A stretch of 64,000 bases of DNA from Skeletonema tropicum (Eukaryota; Bacillariophyta; Thalassiosirophyceae; Thalassiosirales; Thalassiosiraceae): positions 372,001 to 436,000 of the forward strand of contig CM074147.1 of assembly GCA_037178625.1 (NCBI GenBank). The letters are read 5' to 3'. The notes under the pieces are model-generated. The model was not told the DNA's origin. It saw only the letters and a program-made list of their open reading frames with translations, and searched no databases. The position numbers and the translations under genes are program-made. This document shows positions 1-10,607 of this stretch, in pieces (positions within the stretch are counted from its first letter, which is position 1; every line of letters starts with the position of its first letter).

Positions 1-390
1 TTTCAGCTTGGCATTCACGCTCACATTACGTGTTAGTTGGGTGGGTTCTCTTGAATGATTCACTTTACCTTTACACTAACTATTCTATCCATCAAATAAG
101 ATATCTACAAATGGTAAAATGGAAGGTCTTTGCTCTTTAACCTTTACATACGTTCACCTCAAAACTAACTGTGTGTGGGGCTTTAGGTGTGAATTGATAG
201 TTCGATCTATCAATGCCAGTCCGAGTGCGACAGTGTGAAAGACATTTCGATGTAATAAATGTATTATCGTAGTTACTCACTTACGTCACACTACAGGTCT
301 CGCATCTACCGAAAGCATTCAGACGGTTGATTGGGATAAAGAAGAGTTGGTAGTGTGGAATGGTTGTCAAATAAATGTGTACATTTAAAA
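1..390. other. Intergenic, no gene seen
   Basis: AT-rich sequence without a credible open frame, repeat or RNA gene. It is bounded on the right by the start of the fold-back element. Confidence 0.4.
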
Positions 391-1070
391 GTGATCTGTG
401 GTACTAGTATGTACTATTATGGTACTTTAAGGTATGTAGAGGGAATGTCTTCGGTAGAAGCTCTAAAGTCTCGACAGTCAAAACGGGTCCTCTGACTTGA
501 CCAAAAATGTTGCCCGCGTGTCGAAATTGTCACTAGCTTTCTACGCGATGGCATCGTGATACCACCCGCCGCTCGCTCCACGGCAAGTAACCAACAACCA
601 TGGTGAACATTGCCGCTGCCGAAATAGACCAAATTAATCGCCGACTTATCGACCGATCGATAGCTGATCGTTACTATGGATTATTATGTTGGTGTTGAAG
701 TCCTCGCCGCTGCCAAATCCACCGAGGGAAGGCAGAATGGTAACGATTTATAACGGCGTTGTTCGGCGCTCGCCGGCCGCCGAACAGGGGTTGTTGAACA
801 CCCCAATGGCCGTTTCTTCTGCATCCAAGCACGATAACATGATCATAGTAATCCAAAGTAACGTTCAGCCATCGATCGGCCGGTAGGTCGATGATTAAGT
901 TGGTCTATTTCGGCAGCGGCGTGATTACCGTAGCGGCCGCCGTGTTATTTTTATTTTTTTGTCGTCTCAGAGGACCCGTTTTGACGGTCGAGACCTAGAG
1001 GTTAACTCGAAGTCTCAGCACCCTACATACACTAAAGTACATAATCATAGATACTACCAACACAAATTAC
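391..1070. mobile_element. MITE-like fold-back element with long imperfect inverted repeats
   Basis: The left arm (about 391-690) and the reverse complement of the right arm (about 838-1070) align over most of their length. Shared blocks include CCGCTGCCGAAATAGACCAA (left 612-631, right reversed about 898-917), GTCAAAACGGGTCCTCTGA (477-495 against about 968-986) and the outermost GTATGTAG/GTACTTTA region. The left arm has about 60 extra bases near 500-600. No open frame in it looks coding, and those called inside it are palindrome artefacts. The outer end resembles sequence at 42517-42570 and 53137-53188. Seen: the inverted arms. Inferred: a non-autonomous DNA transposon. No clear target-site duplication could be fixed. 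Confidence 0.7.
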
Positions 1071-1184
1071 ATGTTTCTGCCCCTCCTATCATTCCAAACG
1101 TTCCTGCCTTCCCTGGTGCTGAGTGCTGAGCAGAGTTAACCGAGACCTGTAGTGTGACTTACGTAGGAGTACAAAAGTTGGGAA

Positions 1185-1425
1185 TAACTTCAACAAGGCA
1201 ACGAAGAATGGGCCTAAAATGACTTTTTCCTCTTTTAGAACCGCATTGACCATCGAAATAGATCTTTTTATAACCGTATGAGGTTATAATAGATTCAAAT
1301 TTTCTTTCCCTTCGAAAGGAGATACCGATTGCTGTTCCTCCTTAGTGATCTTGTGATACACACATCATCTTGTGATGTTCAGAGAGGCTTAATCCTCCTC
1401 GCCTCCTCCTCGCGCCCCAGGAAAT
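1185..1425. repeat. Dispersed repeat block, copy 1
   Basis: Matches 4160-4465 over several islands: CAACAAGGCAACGAAGAATG, GACTTTTTCCTCTTTTAGAA, CATCTTGTGATGTT and the AGAGGC(T/C)TAATCCTCCTCGC region. The two blocks lie on the same strand. No coding content is recognised. Confidence 0.6.
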
Positions 1426-1443
1426 GGGCAATTTTTTCAGGCT

Positions 1444-1845
1444 GTGGGCTTCAACAAATTTGGGGCGAGAAAAGGGGAGAAAAAAGAGGAGAAAACTCGC
1501 CGGCACAAACATCCATGGCCGGCGGAGACGTCGACGCTCCGGAGAGGGTACTTATCATCGAAGTCATTACAGTGCACTGGTGAGCCCTTTGGCATTATCT
1601 ATACCACACAAGCGCCAAGCCAGGTTGGTGACGATTCCGATGTAGATGATGAGGAGCTCGACAGAATGGCGGCAGCCGCTGCGGATGATCTCTCCGATGA
1701 TGGACTTGATGCTGGAGTGGAGGCTGCCATCGATATGCCTCCTTCTTCGAGTTGGTTGTCGAAACTCGCTGGAAGAAATCGTTCCACAGAGAGAATGCAT
1801 TCAAACTACGAGTGGGAATACTTGAAAGCCAATGTCGGTCGATAA
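1444..1845 (+). pseudogene. Possible gene remnant with acidic region (hypothetical)
   Basis: An ATG-less or spliced reading can be followed that ends with an acidic Ala-rich stretch (DDSDVDDEELDRM, then SDDGLDAGVEAA) and a compositionally normal tail ending in ANVGR. The first 50 residues look like translated intergenic repeat, because they overlap the dispersed block. It may be the 3' exon of a lost gene or chance. I do not recognise a family. A splice acceptor near 1620 (cgccaagccag) would isolate the better part. Confidence 0.2.
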
Positions 1846-2620
1846 CTACTCTGGAATAAGATTGACTGACTTCGCTACAAGCTGGAACAACTGGGTCGAT
1901 ACTCTTGGGCATTCCAAGCCAACAGTGACGCACAAGTGCCAGTCATCTTCAGGAGGCCTATAAAACTATGAAGAGCAGGGTGGTAGAGGCAGCCACTCTT
2001 CGTCCTCACACCAAGGCTATCCACAGTGCTCCTGCAAGAATAACTGGTATAATGTTCATTGCAGTTATATTTAATAACGTAGCATATGTGTAGCAGTAAC
2101 CGCTCTACTGAGCGCATAGACGCATTCTAAACAATATTTGATTGATAAACTGCTATGGAGTAGCATTTGTGCACTATGTGAAGTGAGGTGGTGAAAATTG
2201 TGCAAAATTACAAGCATCGTAACTATGTAATAATAAGACAACGACCGTTGCAGTTACCAGCCTATGGGGTGCAACAAGAAATCTGCATGATATTTTGGTA
2301 TTGCGGGTAATCTAGATTACTATTTGACTCACCATCTATGAAGTGCTGCACAATGTTGATATGCACACCTTCTGTGGCTGACATTTTCCTTCAAGACGAG
2401 ACAAACAATATCAAGGTATTGCTAGTTGGTGGAGAGGCTTGCATTCAGGGTCTTGAATCCAAGGTGGGCCAATATTCATTGCGCCGACATCGAGTTGCAG
2501 CGGTAGCAAGTTTCGCAAGGGGGCAAGCCCCATGCCCTCCAGCAAGAGATCTGGGATGTCACGTTAATGACGGGTGTCAACAAATGTGATGGAACGGATC
2601 TTGAATTTTAACTAATCCCA
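1846..2620. other. Intergenic, no gene seen
   Basis: No open frame here has convincing protein composition. An 83-codon plus-strand frame at 2338-2589 has no recognisable motif. Confidence 0.3.
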
Positions 2621-2624
2621 CATA

Positions 2625-2715
2625 GACGAGAGTTGCATTGTGTGATAATAGCGTGACGAGAGTTGCATCTTCTACGTGACGAGAGTTGCTGCCCCAACGT
2701 GACGAGAGTTGCAGC
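2625..2715. repeat. Short tandem repeat, unit (CGT)GACGAGAGTTGC, four copies
   Basis: The 12-15 bp motif GACGAGAGTTGC recurs four times, at about 2626, 2656, 2678 and 2700. The last three copies are preceded by CGT and spaced 22-30 bp apart by unrelated bases. It lies just upstream of the dispersed block shared with 4465-4680. Confidence 0.75.
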
Positions 2716-2737
2716 CCACAGCCTGAGAACGTTGCAA

Positions 2738-2925
2738 GGAAATGAGGCCCTTGCTCCTGTTGTTTTGGAGCAGCGTTGAGAGTGCTTGTTTTCTATCTTG
2801 CCAAATTTAATGCTTAATGCACGCGAACTCTGGATGCAGTCAAGTGCAAGTCACCTGACCTCGAATCGTTCGAGGGTTGAGGGGAACGTTGCTAAATTTT
2901 AACTAAGTTTGCAGTCAATGTAAAA
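2738..2925. repeat. Dispersed repeat block with TCGAA hairpin, copy 1
   Basis: Matches 4465-4660 almost base for base apart from one indel near 2810. Shared landmarks are GAGGCCCTTGCTCCTG, GAACTCTGGATGCAGTCAAG and GTTGCTAAATTTTAACT. Both copies hold the stem-loop CCTCGAA-TCG-TTCGAGG (2858-2874). The block travels with the small-protein family, since the second copy runs directly into that family's 3' flank. Confidence 0.75.
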
Positions 2926-3032
2926 AATATATCTCTTCATTTTCCTTTGTAACAGAAATCTTATTACATTTATATTCAACAGCAGTGCGTAGCGAATCGA
3001 TCTTAGCAAGACTCCGCCGACTCATGACAGAC

Positions 3033-3310
3033 TATTACTGCTGTCATTTGCGGCGGAGTTGACAGAGAAGCAGCTGATCAATTCCTTTTTGAGGAATGAA
3101 GCTCTTGACGATGGCCCATCTGTGCTCGATCGTTCCAATCATCTTCGACGATTGGAGGCGATTCGGACTCGTCAACGCTAATGTTGTCCAATCCCTTGAG
3201 CTCGAGTCGGAATGGATGGTGGACTGGCAAGGCGACGGTGGAGGGGAAGTCTCGTTGAAGTTAACAGTAAATGTAAAAGATCTAAGATATCTCCCAAGCA
3301 AAGTTTAGTC
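3033..3310 (-). pseudogene. Fragment of the small-protein family 3' end and flank
   Basis: Bases 3033-3082 resemble the last codons of the small-protein gene (LLRHKRQQQQ-stop region). They are fused directly to sequence that in the intact units at 11260-11480 and 14690-14880 lies about 250 bp downstream of the stop. The rest (3090-3310) is nearly identical to that flank in reverse orientation. It is therefore a rearranged remnant, not a gene. Confidence 0.6.
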
Positions 3311-3436
3311 CTTAATCTATATAAGTACAGTAAACAACTCGGACTTTCATTACCGAAAAATGGTGCGCAGGAACACTGAACACTCAAGACTTTCATTCAA
3401 GTAGATTAATTCAGTCTTGCGACACAGTACACAGTA

Positions 3437-3958
3437 TTACTGCTGTTGCTGTCGTTTGTGGCGGAGAAGCAGCTGATCAAACAATGTATCGATATCGAAA
3501 TCACCCCCATCTCTATTTCCATATAGTTCTGCATCGTCCATGGAATCTTCCAATAGCAAATCTACATCACATTCGAAAGATATACAGCTCTTCCTTTCTA
3601 CCATGGTCGACGATGATGACTCGACCCGAGAAGGACATGAGGCTCGTCGACTACAGCTACGGGCAGACTCCTGATTATGCTGAGTCGTCACATTAGCTAC
3701 GCTGCTTCGACGGAGTGGACGAGGAATGGAGTAGTACAGGAAAGGGTCTTGTTTCTTGAGGGCTTCGAGGTCTTGTTCGCTGAGATACCTTGTGTCGATC
3801 ACTCTCTTTGGGGCTCCATCGTTTGATGCCGCACCTTTCGTTGGGACGGTCAAAGTGGTTACAAATTCGAAGGCGGCACCATCAGTAGTGCCAGCGTTCC
3901 TTGTTGTTGTTGTTGTTGTTGCTGCTGTTGTTGTTGAGATCACGTTGTTCTTGCACAT
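3437..3958 (-). CDS. Small Ser/Thr-rich family protein (DPFLYYSIP family), copy 1
   Basis: A 173-residue protein of unknown function. The start is taken at the MCKNN methionine (3958) because all four family members in this window begin there and the frame upstream has no ATG. Layout: a Thr/Asn low-complexity N terminus encoded by a TTG/TGT microsatellite, a conserved basic block RVIDTRYLSEQDLEALKKQ followed by DPFLYYSIPRPLRRSS, a Cys/Arg/Ser-rich linker, an acidic segment (ECDVDLLLEDSMDDAE), and a C-terminal helix LFDQLLLRHK ending in poly-Gln. No signal peptide or membrane segment is seen. Several Ser-Arg clusters suggest phosphorylation (inference). I cannot name the family and suspect it is lineage-restricted. 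Copies 2-4 are at 4871, 10608 and 14006. Confidence 0.7.
   Translation of the reverse strand: MCKNNVISTTTAATTTTTTRNAGTTDGAAFEFVTTLTVPTKGAASNDGAPKRVIDTRYLSEQDLEALKKQDPFLYYSIPRPLRRSSVANVTTQHNQESARSCSRRASCPSRVESSSSTMVERKSCISFECDVDLLLEDSMDDAELYGNRDGGDFDIDTLFDQLLLRHKRQQQQ
3885..3940. repeat. TTG/TGT trinucleotide microsatellite inside the small-protein gene
   Basis: A run of TTG-type triplets encodes the Thr/Asn-rich N terminus of copy 1 on the minus strand. The run is shorter in copy 2 (5343-5376) and nearly absent in copies 3 and 4, so it accounts for most length variation between paralogues. Confidence 0.6.
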
Positions 3959-4159
3959 TTTCGAGATGATGGTTTGTTGTGAAGTGATGTGAGCGAGGTG
4001 ACGTTGGTGGTGTGTACTCAACGAAATAAAAACGAGATGAGGCAGATCGTGAAATCGATGTGATGTTGTGCGGAAGGAATCTGGAAGGAATCCATTCCGT
4101 CATGAACGGTATCTTAGTAGCCATCGATGCTTTGTAGATACTCACTCTTACTGAGGTGG

Positions 4160-4680
4160 GAATAGGTAAGTTCAACAAGGCAACGAAGAATGGCCTCAAA
4201 TGACTTTTTCCTCTTTTAGAACCGCATTGACTATCGAAATAGATCTTTTAGGCCAATATGAGGTCATAAGAAATAAGTAGAGTCTATTTTTCTTCACCGT
4301 CGATCGAAGAGATACCACTCCCGCTGTGCGAGAGCCTGTGCCCGGACGGACCACACAAATAAATGATGAATTCCCTGTGATCTCCATCCTGTTCGTGATA
4401 CATCATCTTTCATCTTGTGATGTTGCGAGAGGCCTAATCCTCCTCGCGCCCTGTCCAGGTGATTGAGGCCCTTGCTCCTGATGTTATGGGAGCAGCGTTG
4501 AGAGTGCCTGTTTGCTATCTTGCCAAATTTAAAGCTTCTTACTTGTTGTATGCATTAAGCATCAGAACTCTGGATGCAGTCAAGTGCAAGTCACCTAACC
4601 TCGAATCGTTCGAGGGTTGAGGGGAAGGTTGCTAAATTTTAACTGAGTTTGCAGTCAATGTAAAAGATCTAAGATATCTC
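4160..4680. repeat. Dispersed repeat blocks, copy 2 (joined)
   Basis: Combines both blocks seen separately at 1185-1425 and 2738-2925, here contiguous. From about 4662 it continues into the small-protein 3' flank (AAGATCTAAGATATCTCCCA). This suggests the separated copies at 1.2-2.9 kb derive from one unit broken by insertion of other DNA. Confidence 0.65.
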
Positions 4681-4870
4681 CCAAAGTTTAGTCTTTAATC
4701 TATACAGTAAACAACTCGGACTTTCATTATCGAAAAATGGTGCGCAGGAACACTGAACACTCAAGACTTTCATTCAAGAAGATTAATACAAGATAATGTC
4801 GCCTCTTGAGGCCCACCAGACGTACTTTAAAATTTCTGTTACATACAGTCTTGCGACACAGTACACAGTA

Positions 4871-5398
4871 TTACTGCTGTTGCTGTAGTTTGTGGCGGAG
4901 TTGACGGAGAAATAGCTGATCAAACAATGTTTCGGTATCGAGATCACCCCCGTCCCCATTTCCATATAGCTCTGCATCGTCCATAAAATCTTCCAATACC
5001 AAATCCACATCACATTCGACAGATATACAGCTCTTCCTTTCTACCATGGTCGACGAAGATGAGTCGACCCGAGAAGGACATGAGGCTCGTCGATTACAGC
5101 TACGGGCAGACTCCTGATTACGCTGAGTCGTCACATCAGCTACGCTGCTTCGACGGAGTGGACGAGGAATGGAGTAGTACAGGAAAGGGTCTTGTTTCTT
5201 GAGGGCTTCGAGGTCTTGTTCGCTGAGATACCTTGTGTCGATCACTCTCTTTGGGTCTCCATCGTTTGATGCCGCACCTTTCGTTGGGACGGTCAAAGTG
5301 GTTACAAATTCGAAGGCGGCACCATCAGTAGTGTCAGCGTTCCTTGTTGTTGTTGTTGTTGCTGCTGTTGTTGTTGAGGTCACGTTGTTCTTGCACAT
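4871..5398 (-). CDS. Small Ser/Thr-rich family protein (DPFLYYSIP family), copy 2
   Basis: A 175-residue paralogue of copy 1, starting at the same MCKNN methionine (5398). It has the same order of conserved core, Cys/Arg/Ser linker, acidic segment (ECDVDLVLEDFMDDAE) and poly-Gln C terminus, with a slightly longer tail (LFDQLFLRQLRHKLQQQQ). It lies tandem with and in the same direction as copy 1. The 3' flank shares the GTGTTCCTGCGCACCATTTT region with all copies but carries an extra insertion of about 55 bp (4790-4845). The open frame and conserved core argue that it is still functional. Function unknown. Confidence 0.7.
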   Translation of the reverse strand: MCKNNVTSTTTAATTTTTRNADTTDGAAFEFVTTLTVPTKGAASNDGDPKRVIDTRYLSEQDLEALKKQDPFLYYSIPRPLRRSSVADVTTQRNQESARSCNRRASCPSRVDSSSSTMVERKSCISVECDVDLVLEDFMDDAELYGNGDGGDLDTETLFDQLFLRQLRHKLQQQQ

Positions 5399-5436
5399 TT
5401 TCGAGATGATGGTTTGTTGGGAAGTGGTTGTGAGAG

Positions 5437-6300
5437 ATATTGTACAAAGAATAAAATAATGACGGTAGATAACAACTGTAAAGTGCTTGCTGATTTTCAA
5501 GAAGTCGACGTGATGTGCGGAAGGGTTCCCAGGCGGAAGGAATTCATTCCGTCATGTACCGGTGCGTGTCTTTACATACACTACATATTGTACTTGTCAT
5601 TTACTCCTATGTTGGAGACGCGGTTCCGGACAAAAGTACGGCAGCATCTTTATCAGTAGTGTATCCAATTAAGGTCAGATCCATATTGTCTTACGCCGGC
5701 AATTACTGTCTGGACACACTATGTATCTACCCGTATTCGAGTGAAAAAGAACCCTACACATTACCCATCACAACCTCAATGTCTACTTAGTGTCCAGTCC
5801 AGAGTCCATTGGCCATTATTGGTCACGATCCACGATAGAAGATACTTACTAGCTAGAGTAGAACATAGGAGTAAGTAAGAAACCCTAAAATGAAAAGCTG
5901 TAAATTTCTCGACAGAGAACGGGCCTAAGGTTTAACCCTATGCACATAGGAGTAAAACCCTATGTGTACATAAGTACCTATGTACTTAGCTAGGAATATT
6001 GAAGAGACACACCAATTTCGCCACTAGTTAAAAAAAAATTTCCTACCATCCCCCTTTTCGGGGGTCACATAGATAATCTTACTAGATATTACGTGTTTAG
6101 GTTTTATCCCCCCTAAGTGCCCCCTTTTTCTCACAGCTAACCGATCCGATTCCACCATGAACATGCCACCCGCTAGCTCAATACGACGTCCCATACAACA
6201 TCCAATCCATGACATCGATCGAAATTGATACCCAAAACAGGTGCCGGATGCCATGCTCTATTAATGCCTAAATTTTCAGCGCTTCGTATAATCTCGATGT
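5437..6300. other. Intergenic, no gene seen
   Basis: Short open frames exist (for example 5515-5790 plus and 6024-6254 minus) but none has recognisable motifs or coding-like composition. A cluster of imperfect CCTATGTAC/TACATAGG words lies at 5935-5990. Confidence 0.3.
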
Positions 6301-6307
6301 CAACCAA

Positions 6308-7880
6308 TTATTCGTTATTTTGTTTGTACTTTCCTCGTGGCCTCTTCGTATCTCTAGTTTTTGCCATGATATCTTCATTGTTCTGACTCGCTCTCTTCTT
6401 CCCAACGGCTTCTGCATGTTTATCTGCGTCTTTGACAAACCTGCATCTCTCCTCCACTCTCTTCCTTTCCGTTTGATGGAACTGTTCTACCCATTCCTCA
6501 ATCATCAGAAACAAGTCAGGGTGTGTCTCAAGAGTTTCAAGTCCATGATCTGCTGCATAATGAAGCTTTGGTGTATCATCATTGTCGTCAACTTGTGCCC
6601 TTAGTGCGCGGTGCTTTTCAACTGCATCGTCCATGTCATTTTTGAAGTTTACCTTGTCTGCAGCTGATGGTTTCTCCGTGTAGAACACTTTGAACACTTT
6701 ACCCCAACTGCGTAAGAGAGAGATCATTTCGTCACAGGTCTTGTCAATTTGGTCATCAATATTAGCAACGCTGTCGTCTTTGAACTCACGGAGCATTGCC
6801 TTTGCCTCGGTGAAAATATCTTCAGCTTTCTTCATGATATCCTTCAATGGGCGGCCTTGAAATTTCCTCAAGGAAGTCTGCCAATCTCGTTGCGCCTACT
6901 TTTGCATCCTCCTTGTGAAGACAACGTACCACATCCTTGAGGTACGGATTCTTTCGGTGGAAACTCATGAATGCCTCCTCCGACTTGTGCGAACGAATGG
7001 TAACTGCGGTTGTAGTAGTATTCTGTTGCAGTTGGAAATAATCAATTACATTCTTTTCTTCCGTGTGTTGCTGTTGCTTTGCCACCATTTCCCCCAAGAT
7101 ACGCTTGAAATAATCGTTGCTTGCGTTGTCCGACAAATCAAGATCTGCCAACCCATATTTTTCTAGAAGTGGAAACTTTGTGTTGCCCACCGAAGGCCGT
7201 TCTGTTGCATGTGGATTGGCAGCTTCGCTGTCAGCGCATTTGTTGCTGTTGAAATTGTCGCCGACATTATCATTGTTGTCTTTTTTGCAGGTGTCGTCAC
7301 AGACCCAGTCATCTTCCTCGGGGTAGTTTTGTTCCTCATACCAAACACGCAATTCTGCATTTACTCTCCGACCGATCACTTCCATCCCTGGGCAACGAGG
7401 CGGATACAGCTTTCCGTCATTCGCCTGTTTTAATACACTGGGGTAACATTTTTCCCACTTATCTGTTTTTCGTCCTAGACGAATGTACCACCGCGTACTT
7501 GATTTCAATGGTGCGGCGGAGACGACCTCTGCATCAATCGTGTGTTCCTCAAAAAATGCTTTCCATTTATCAGCGCCTGCACAGATGACTTTATCAGCTG
7601 CATTTACTTTCACCAACTTACATTGTTCTAATACCCATATCCAGAGGTCATCGTCTATTCCAGCGAATTTTTGTAATGATAATTTGTTCAATTGTAAAAT
7701 ATTTCCCAACTTGTCGGCGTCCATGATTTGACGTACTTCCGGTGGAGGGTTGTCCTCATCACGATCCCAGATGCGGTACCAATGGGAAATCATTGAGTAC
7801 TTGCATATATACAATAGCATACCCGCTAATAATAATTCGGGTTTTTCTCGTGGACAATCTTTGACGTTGATTGTCTCCAT
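6308..7880 (-). CDS. Hypothetical protein, frame broken between two overlapping ORFs
   Basis: Reading from ATG 7880, a 352-residue frame runs to 6822. A second frame covers about 6890-6308 (187 residues) and overlaps the first by about 70 bases. Both look coding: the first has METINVKD, a Trp-rich middle (WYRIWDRDED, DLWIWVLEQ) and a conserved-looking KWEKCYPSVLKQ segment with YPPRCPGMEVIG; the second is a charged, helical coiled-coil-like stretch ending in basic KRPRGKYKQ. The simplest view is one gene of about 520 codons with a frameshift near 6850, either a real mutation or an assembly error. No GT-AG pair of normal length restores the frame. Two separate proteins are less likely, because the second frame lacks a good start. 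Family not recognised. Confidence 0.5.
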
Positions 7881-8436
7881 TGCGCTCGTTGTGTTGAAAA
7901 AAGATGGCGAGGTGTGCAGGGTAGTTGTGTTTATGACCGTACTGTGCTGTCTTGACTGTTCAATGCGTCGTTGCGAAAATTTAACAGTAAGTTGAATATA
8001 TGGTATAGATTGGATTCGTAAGTTTTCGCAACGGTCTACCGAATGATGCCGTTGTTATTGGTGGTTATGATGGTAACTTCCTCGATGCTATTGCAGCGCA
8101 AATTAAAAAAAAGTCGTGGTGCTGCTTGTTATTTTTGTACGTAAGACGGTATGTTATGTGACTGTACATTAGTTTACAAGTAAAAAAATTTAACACGGGA
8201 TGCGCGATGTGAAATCGGTGTGGAGACCCCAAGCCCGCCCGCCAACCCATCAAACATCAAACGTATGTTTTGTACAACATAGTTGTCAGGGTTCCTTGTT
8301 GTCAGCATCATCTCTTTCATCCTTCTATTTAATCTTGAGTCGTCGATCAAGGGCGGGTATAACAAGTTGTTAGAAGCGTATAGACGAACATCACCTTGGA
8401 CCTTGGACGCTACTCTTTAACTTTTTCATCAAAATA
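7881..8436. promoter_or_regulatory. Divergent intergenic region
   Basis: A 556-bp gap between the minus-strand gene starting at 7880 and the plus-strand MATE gene starting at 8437. It must hold both promoters. No specific element is identified. Confidence 0.3.
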
Positions 8437-10326
8437 ATGCACAACAAACAATCATGGAACAACATCAGGTATGCATATTTTGTATTATTGATCGGTTACA
8501 TGATGCACCACCAGAGATGCTCTGCATACATCACGCCGATTACGAAAATCATGAACACTTCCCATCATCAATCACTGCCGCATAGGATACACCATGCTGG
8601 TTCTCCATCAGCGCACAGAAGCTACAGATCCAGATCTACGCGAGATAGTCGACTTTGGACTCAAAGTAATGCTAATGATAATGATGACTCAGTAAATTTT
8701 GATAAATCTGATGAAGATCGACATGACAATTACAATTGGTCAGCACAAACAGTTTCAATTGCATTACCAGCACTAGCAGGTATGATGACTGATCCTATTC
8801 TAAGTATGGTTGACACATTGTTCGTCGGGCAGCTAGGTGCCACTACTTCTACTCTGACGCCCACAACAAAGACAGCTGCCGCCGCTGCTGCTGCTTCCTC
8901 ATCCAGTAGCAGCAGTATTCCACTAGCTGCACTTGGAGCATGTACATCGATCTTTCATCTTGCATTCCATTGCGTCAAAGGAACCACCGCTACGACAGCT
9001 TCATTGATTGCAGGTGCCGTTGTTCGAGATAAACAAAAGCGTCAACAAGATGATAAGCAGGGAATAACACAAAAAGAAACAACTCTTATTGCTCAAACGT
9101 CAATGCAGCAAGCATTCGCAACAGGGGCAGTGATCTCTTTGTTCCTACTTCTTTTTGGTACAAACTGCCTCAATGCTATGGGGATCCCTTCATCTTCAAC
9201 ACAATTGTTTGCATCAGCTTTCACATATCTCAATTATCGTGCTGTGGCAGCTCCAGCAGTAGTACTTCTCACTGCATCAGAGGGGATTTTCAGAGGGCTT
9301 GGTGATGTAATTACTCCATGGAAGGTTAGCTTGGTGGTTGCTGGGCTGAACTTGATTCTAGATCCATTTTGCATGTTTCGTAAGCAATGTGGGATGGGGA
9401 TGATGGGGTTTGGATTGGGAATCAAAGGCGCAGCTGTGGCGACCTCTTTCAGTCAACTTTGTGGTGCTCTATTGTATGCAAGTTTATTGCTTCGTAAAGG
9501 GGTGCTTAGAAGTAACGACAAAGGAGATAATATTCCAAAGATTGCTTGGAAGAAGCTGAAACAAATCATGACTAGAAATAATAGTGATGATTCAGCAGAG
9601 CTCAAACAAAAGAAGAGGGCTATATCATTAACAATTCTCCGAGCCAATGCTGCGATGATCTTGAAACAAGGCTCTTTACTTTTAGGTTGGGCATATGCAA
9701 CTAGCCGAGCTACTAGGATGGGACACTCAATTGTTGCAGCTCATCAAATGGGGCTTTCTATTTGGATGCTGTTCTCCTATGCTTTAGATGGCGTAAGCGT
9801 CGCAGCACAAGTATTAATGGCAAGAGAATATGAAGAGCTGCGAATGGTTGAGAACGATTCAGTAAATTTTGTCGGACAACAGAAAAAAGTTCGATCTCTT
9901 TCGATTTACATGATGACTGCATCACTTATTCAAGGATTGATTGCATCAGCAGCTGTCTTTTTACTGTACAAACTCCAGCCATCTTTCATCCTTACAAATG
10001 ATCCAACAGTGAAAACGAACCTCCTGCGACTTTTTCCTCATCTAAGTGCTCAAATGACTCTGGTTAGTGCAACCCTTGTCGCAGAAGCACTGACTGTCGG
10101 AGGAGGTAGATTCAAGTGGCTCGCCTTTGGAACTACGGCAAGCTCCCTCGTTGCTATGGCGCGACTTCGACTATCTACGAGCTTGGTTGGAATATGGAGC
10201 GGGGGCATCGTCTCTCTGTTTCTTGGCAGACTCGTCACTGCACTGCTGGCTATTCTTGACATGAATGGCTTTATTCCCCGGCCGGATCGGAGAAAAGCTG
10301 TAGTAGCCGAGATCAAGGGCAAATAA
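8437..10326 (+). CDS. MATE-family multidrug/toxin efflux transporter
   Basis: 629 residues. The body from about residue 100 has the MATE pattern: SIALPALAGMMTDPILSMVD, then TLFVGQLG, AALGACTSIFHLAFHC and repeated hydrophobic helices, ending with a helical pair at about 545-605. The family exports cationic compounds or organic acids in exchange for H+ or Na+. The first 25 residues are hydrophobic (YAYFVLLIGYMM) and are followed by C-S-A-Y at 28-31, which resembles a weak form of the diatom plastid bipartite-signal cleavage motif (ASA-F). A plastid-envelope location is possible but not shown. The stretch between the first two helices holds a Thr/Ala/Ser low-complexity insert (GCTGCC and AGCAGC repeats near 8870-8920). 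Single exon, stop TAA at 10324. The last 12 bases of the gene are copied at 13736 as the left edge of the segmental duplication. Confidence 0.85.
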   Translation: MHNKQSWNNIRYAYFVLLIGYMMHHQRCSAYITPITKIMNTSHHQSLPHRIHHAGSPSAHRSYRSRSTRDSRLWTQSNANDNDDSVNFDKSDEDRHDNYNWSAQTVSIALPALAGMMTDPILSMVDTLFVGQLGATTSTLTPTTKTAAAAAAASSSSSSSIPLAALGACTSIFHLAFHCVKGTTATTASLIAGAVVRDKQKRQQDDKQGITQKETTLIAQTSMQQAFATGAVISLFLLLFGTNCLNAMGIPSSSTQLFASAFTYLNYRAVAAPAVVLLTASEGIFRGLGDVITPWKVSLVVAGLNLILDPFCMFRKQCGMGMMGFGLGIKGAAVATSFSQLCGALLYASLLLRKGVLRSNDKGDNIPKIAWKKLKQIMTRNNSDDSAELKQKKRAISLTILRANAAMILKQGSLLLGWAYATSRATRMGHSIVAAHQMGLSIWMLFSYALDGVSVAAQVLMAREYEELRMVENDSVNFVGQQKKVRSLSIYMMTASLIQGLIASAAVFLLYKLQPSFILTNDPTVKTNLLRLFPHLSAQMTLVSATLVAEALTVGGGRFKWLAFGTTASSLVAMARLRLSTSLVGIWSGGIVSLFLGRLVTALLAILDMNGFIPRPDRRKAVVAEIKGK

Positions 10327-10607
10327 AAGGATAACATCTCGCTTTCCCCGGTGCAGAAGAAACTCCCGGTACAGAAGACACATACCGGGTAAGGCGCAAT
10401 TCTACATGACCTTTCTTAGCCTTTCTTTCGTTTCACCTTTCTTTCATTTCACGATCTGCCTCATATCATTTTCATTCTAGGTAGGTACCTTCGGACCACT
10501 TCCCATAAGTTCACTCACACTTACATTCACTATTACACACCATCATCACCTCGCTCACAACCATCACCTCGCTCACAACCACTTCCCTGCAAACCATCAT
10601 CTCGAAA

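Noticed and set aside
2858..2874. tRNA T-arm-like TCGAATCGTTCGA
   Set aside because: No acceptor stem, anticodon arm or D-arm around it. A simple hairpin in a dispersed repeat. I found no convincing tRNA or rRNA elsewhere in the window.
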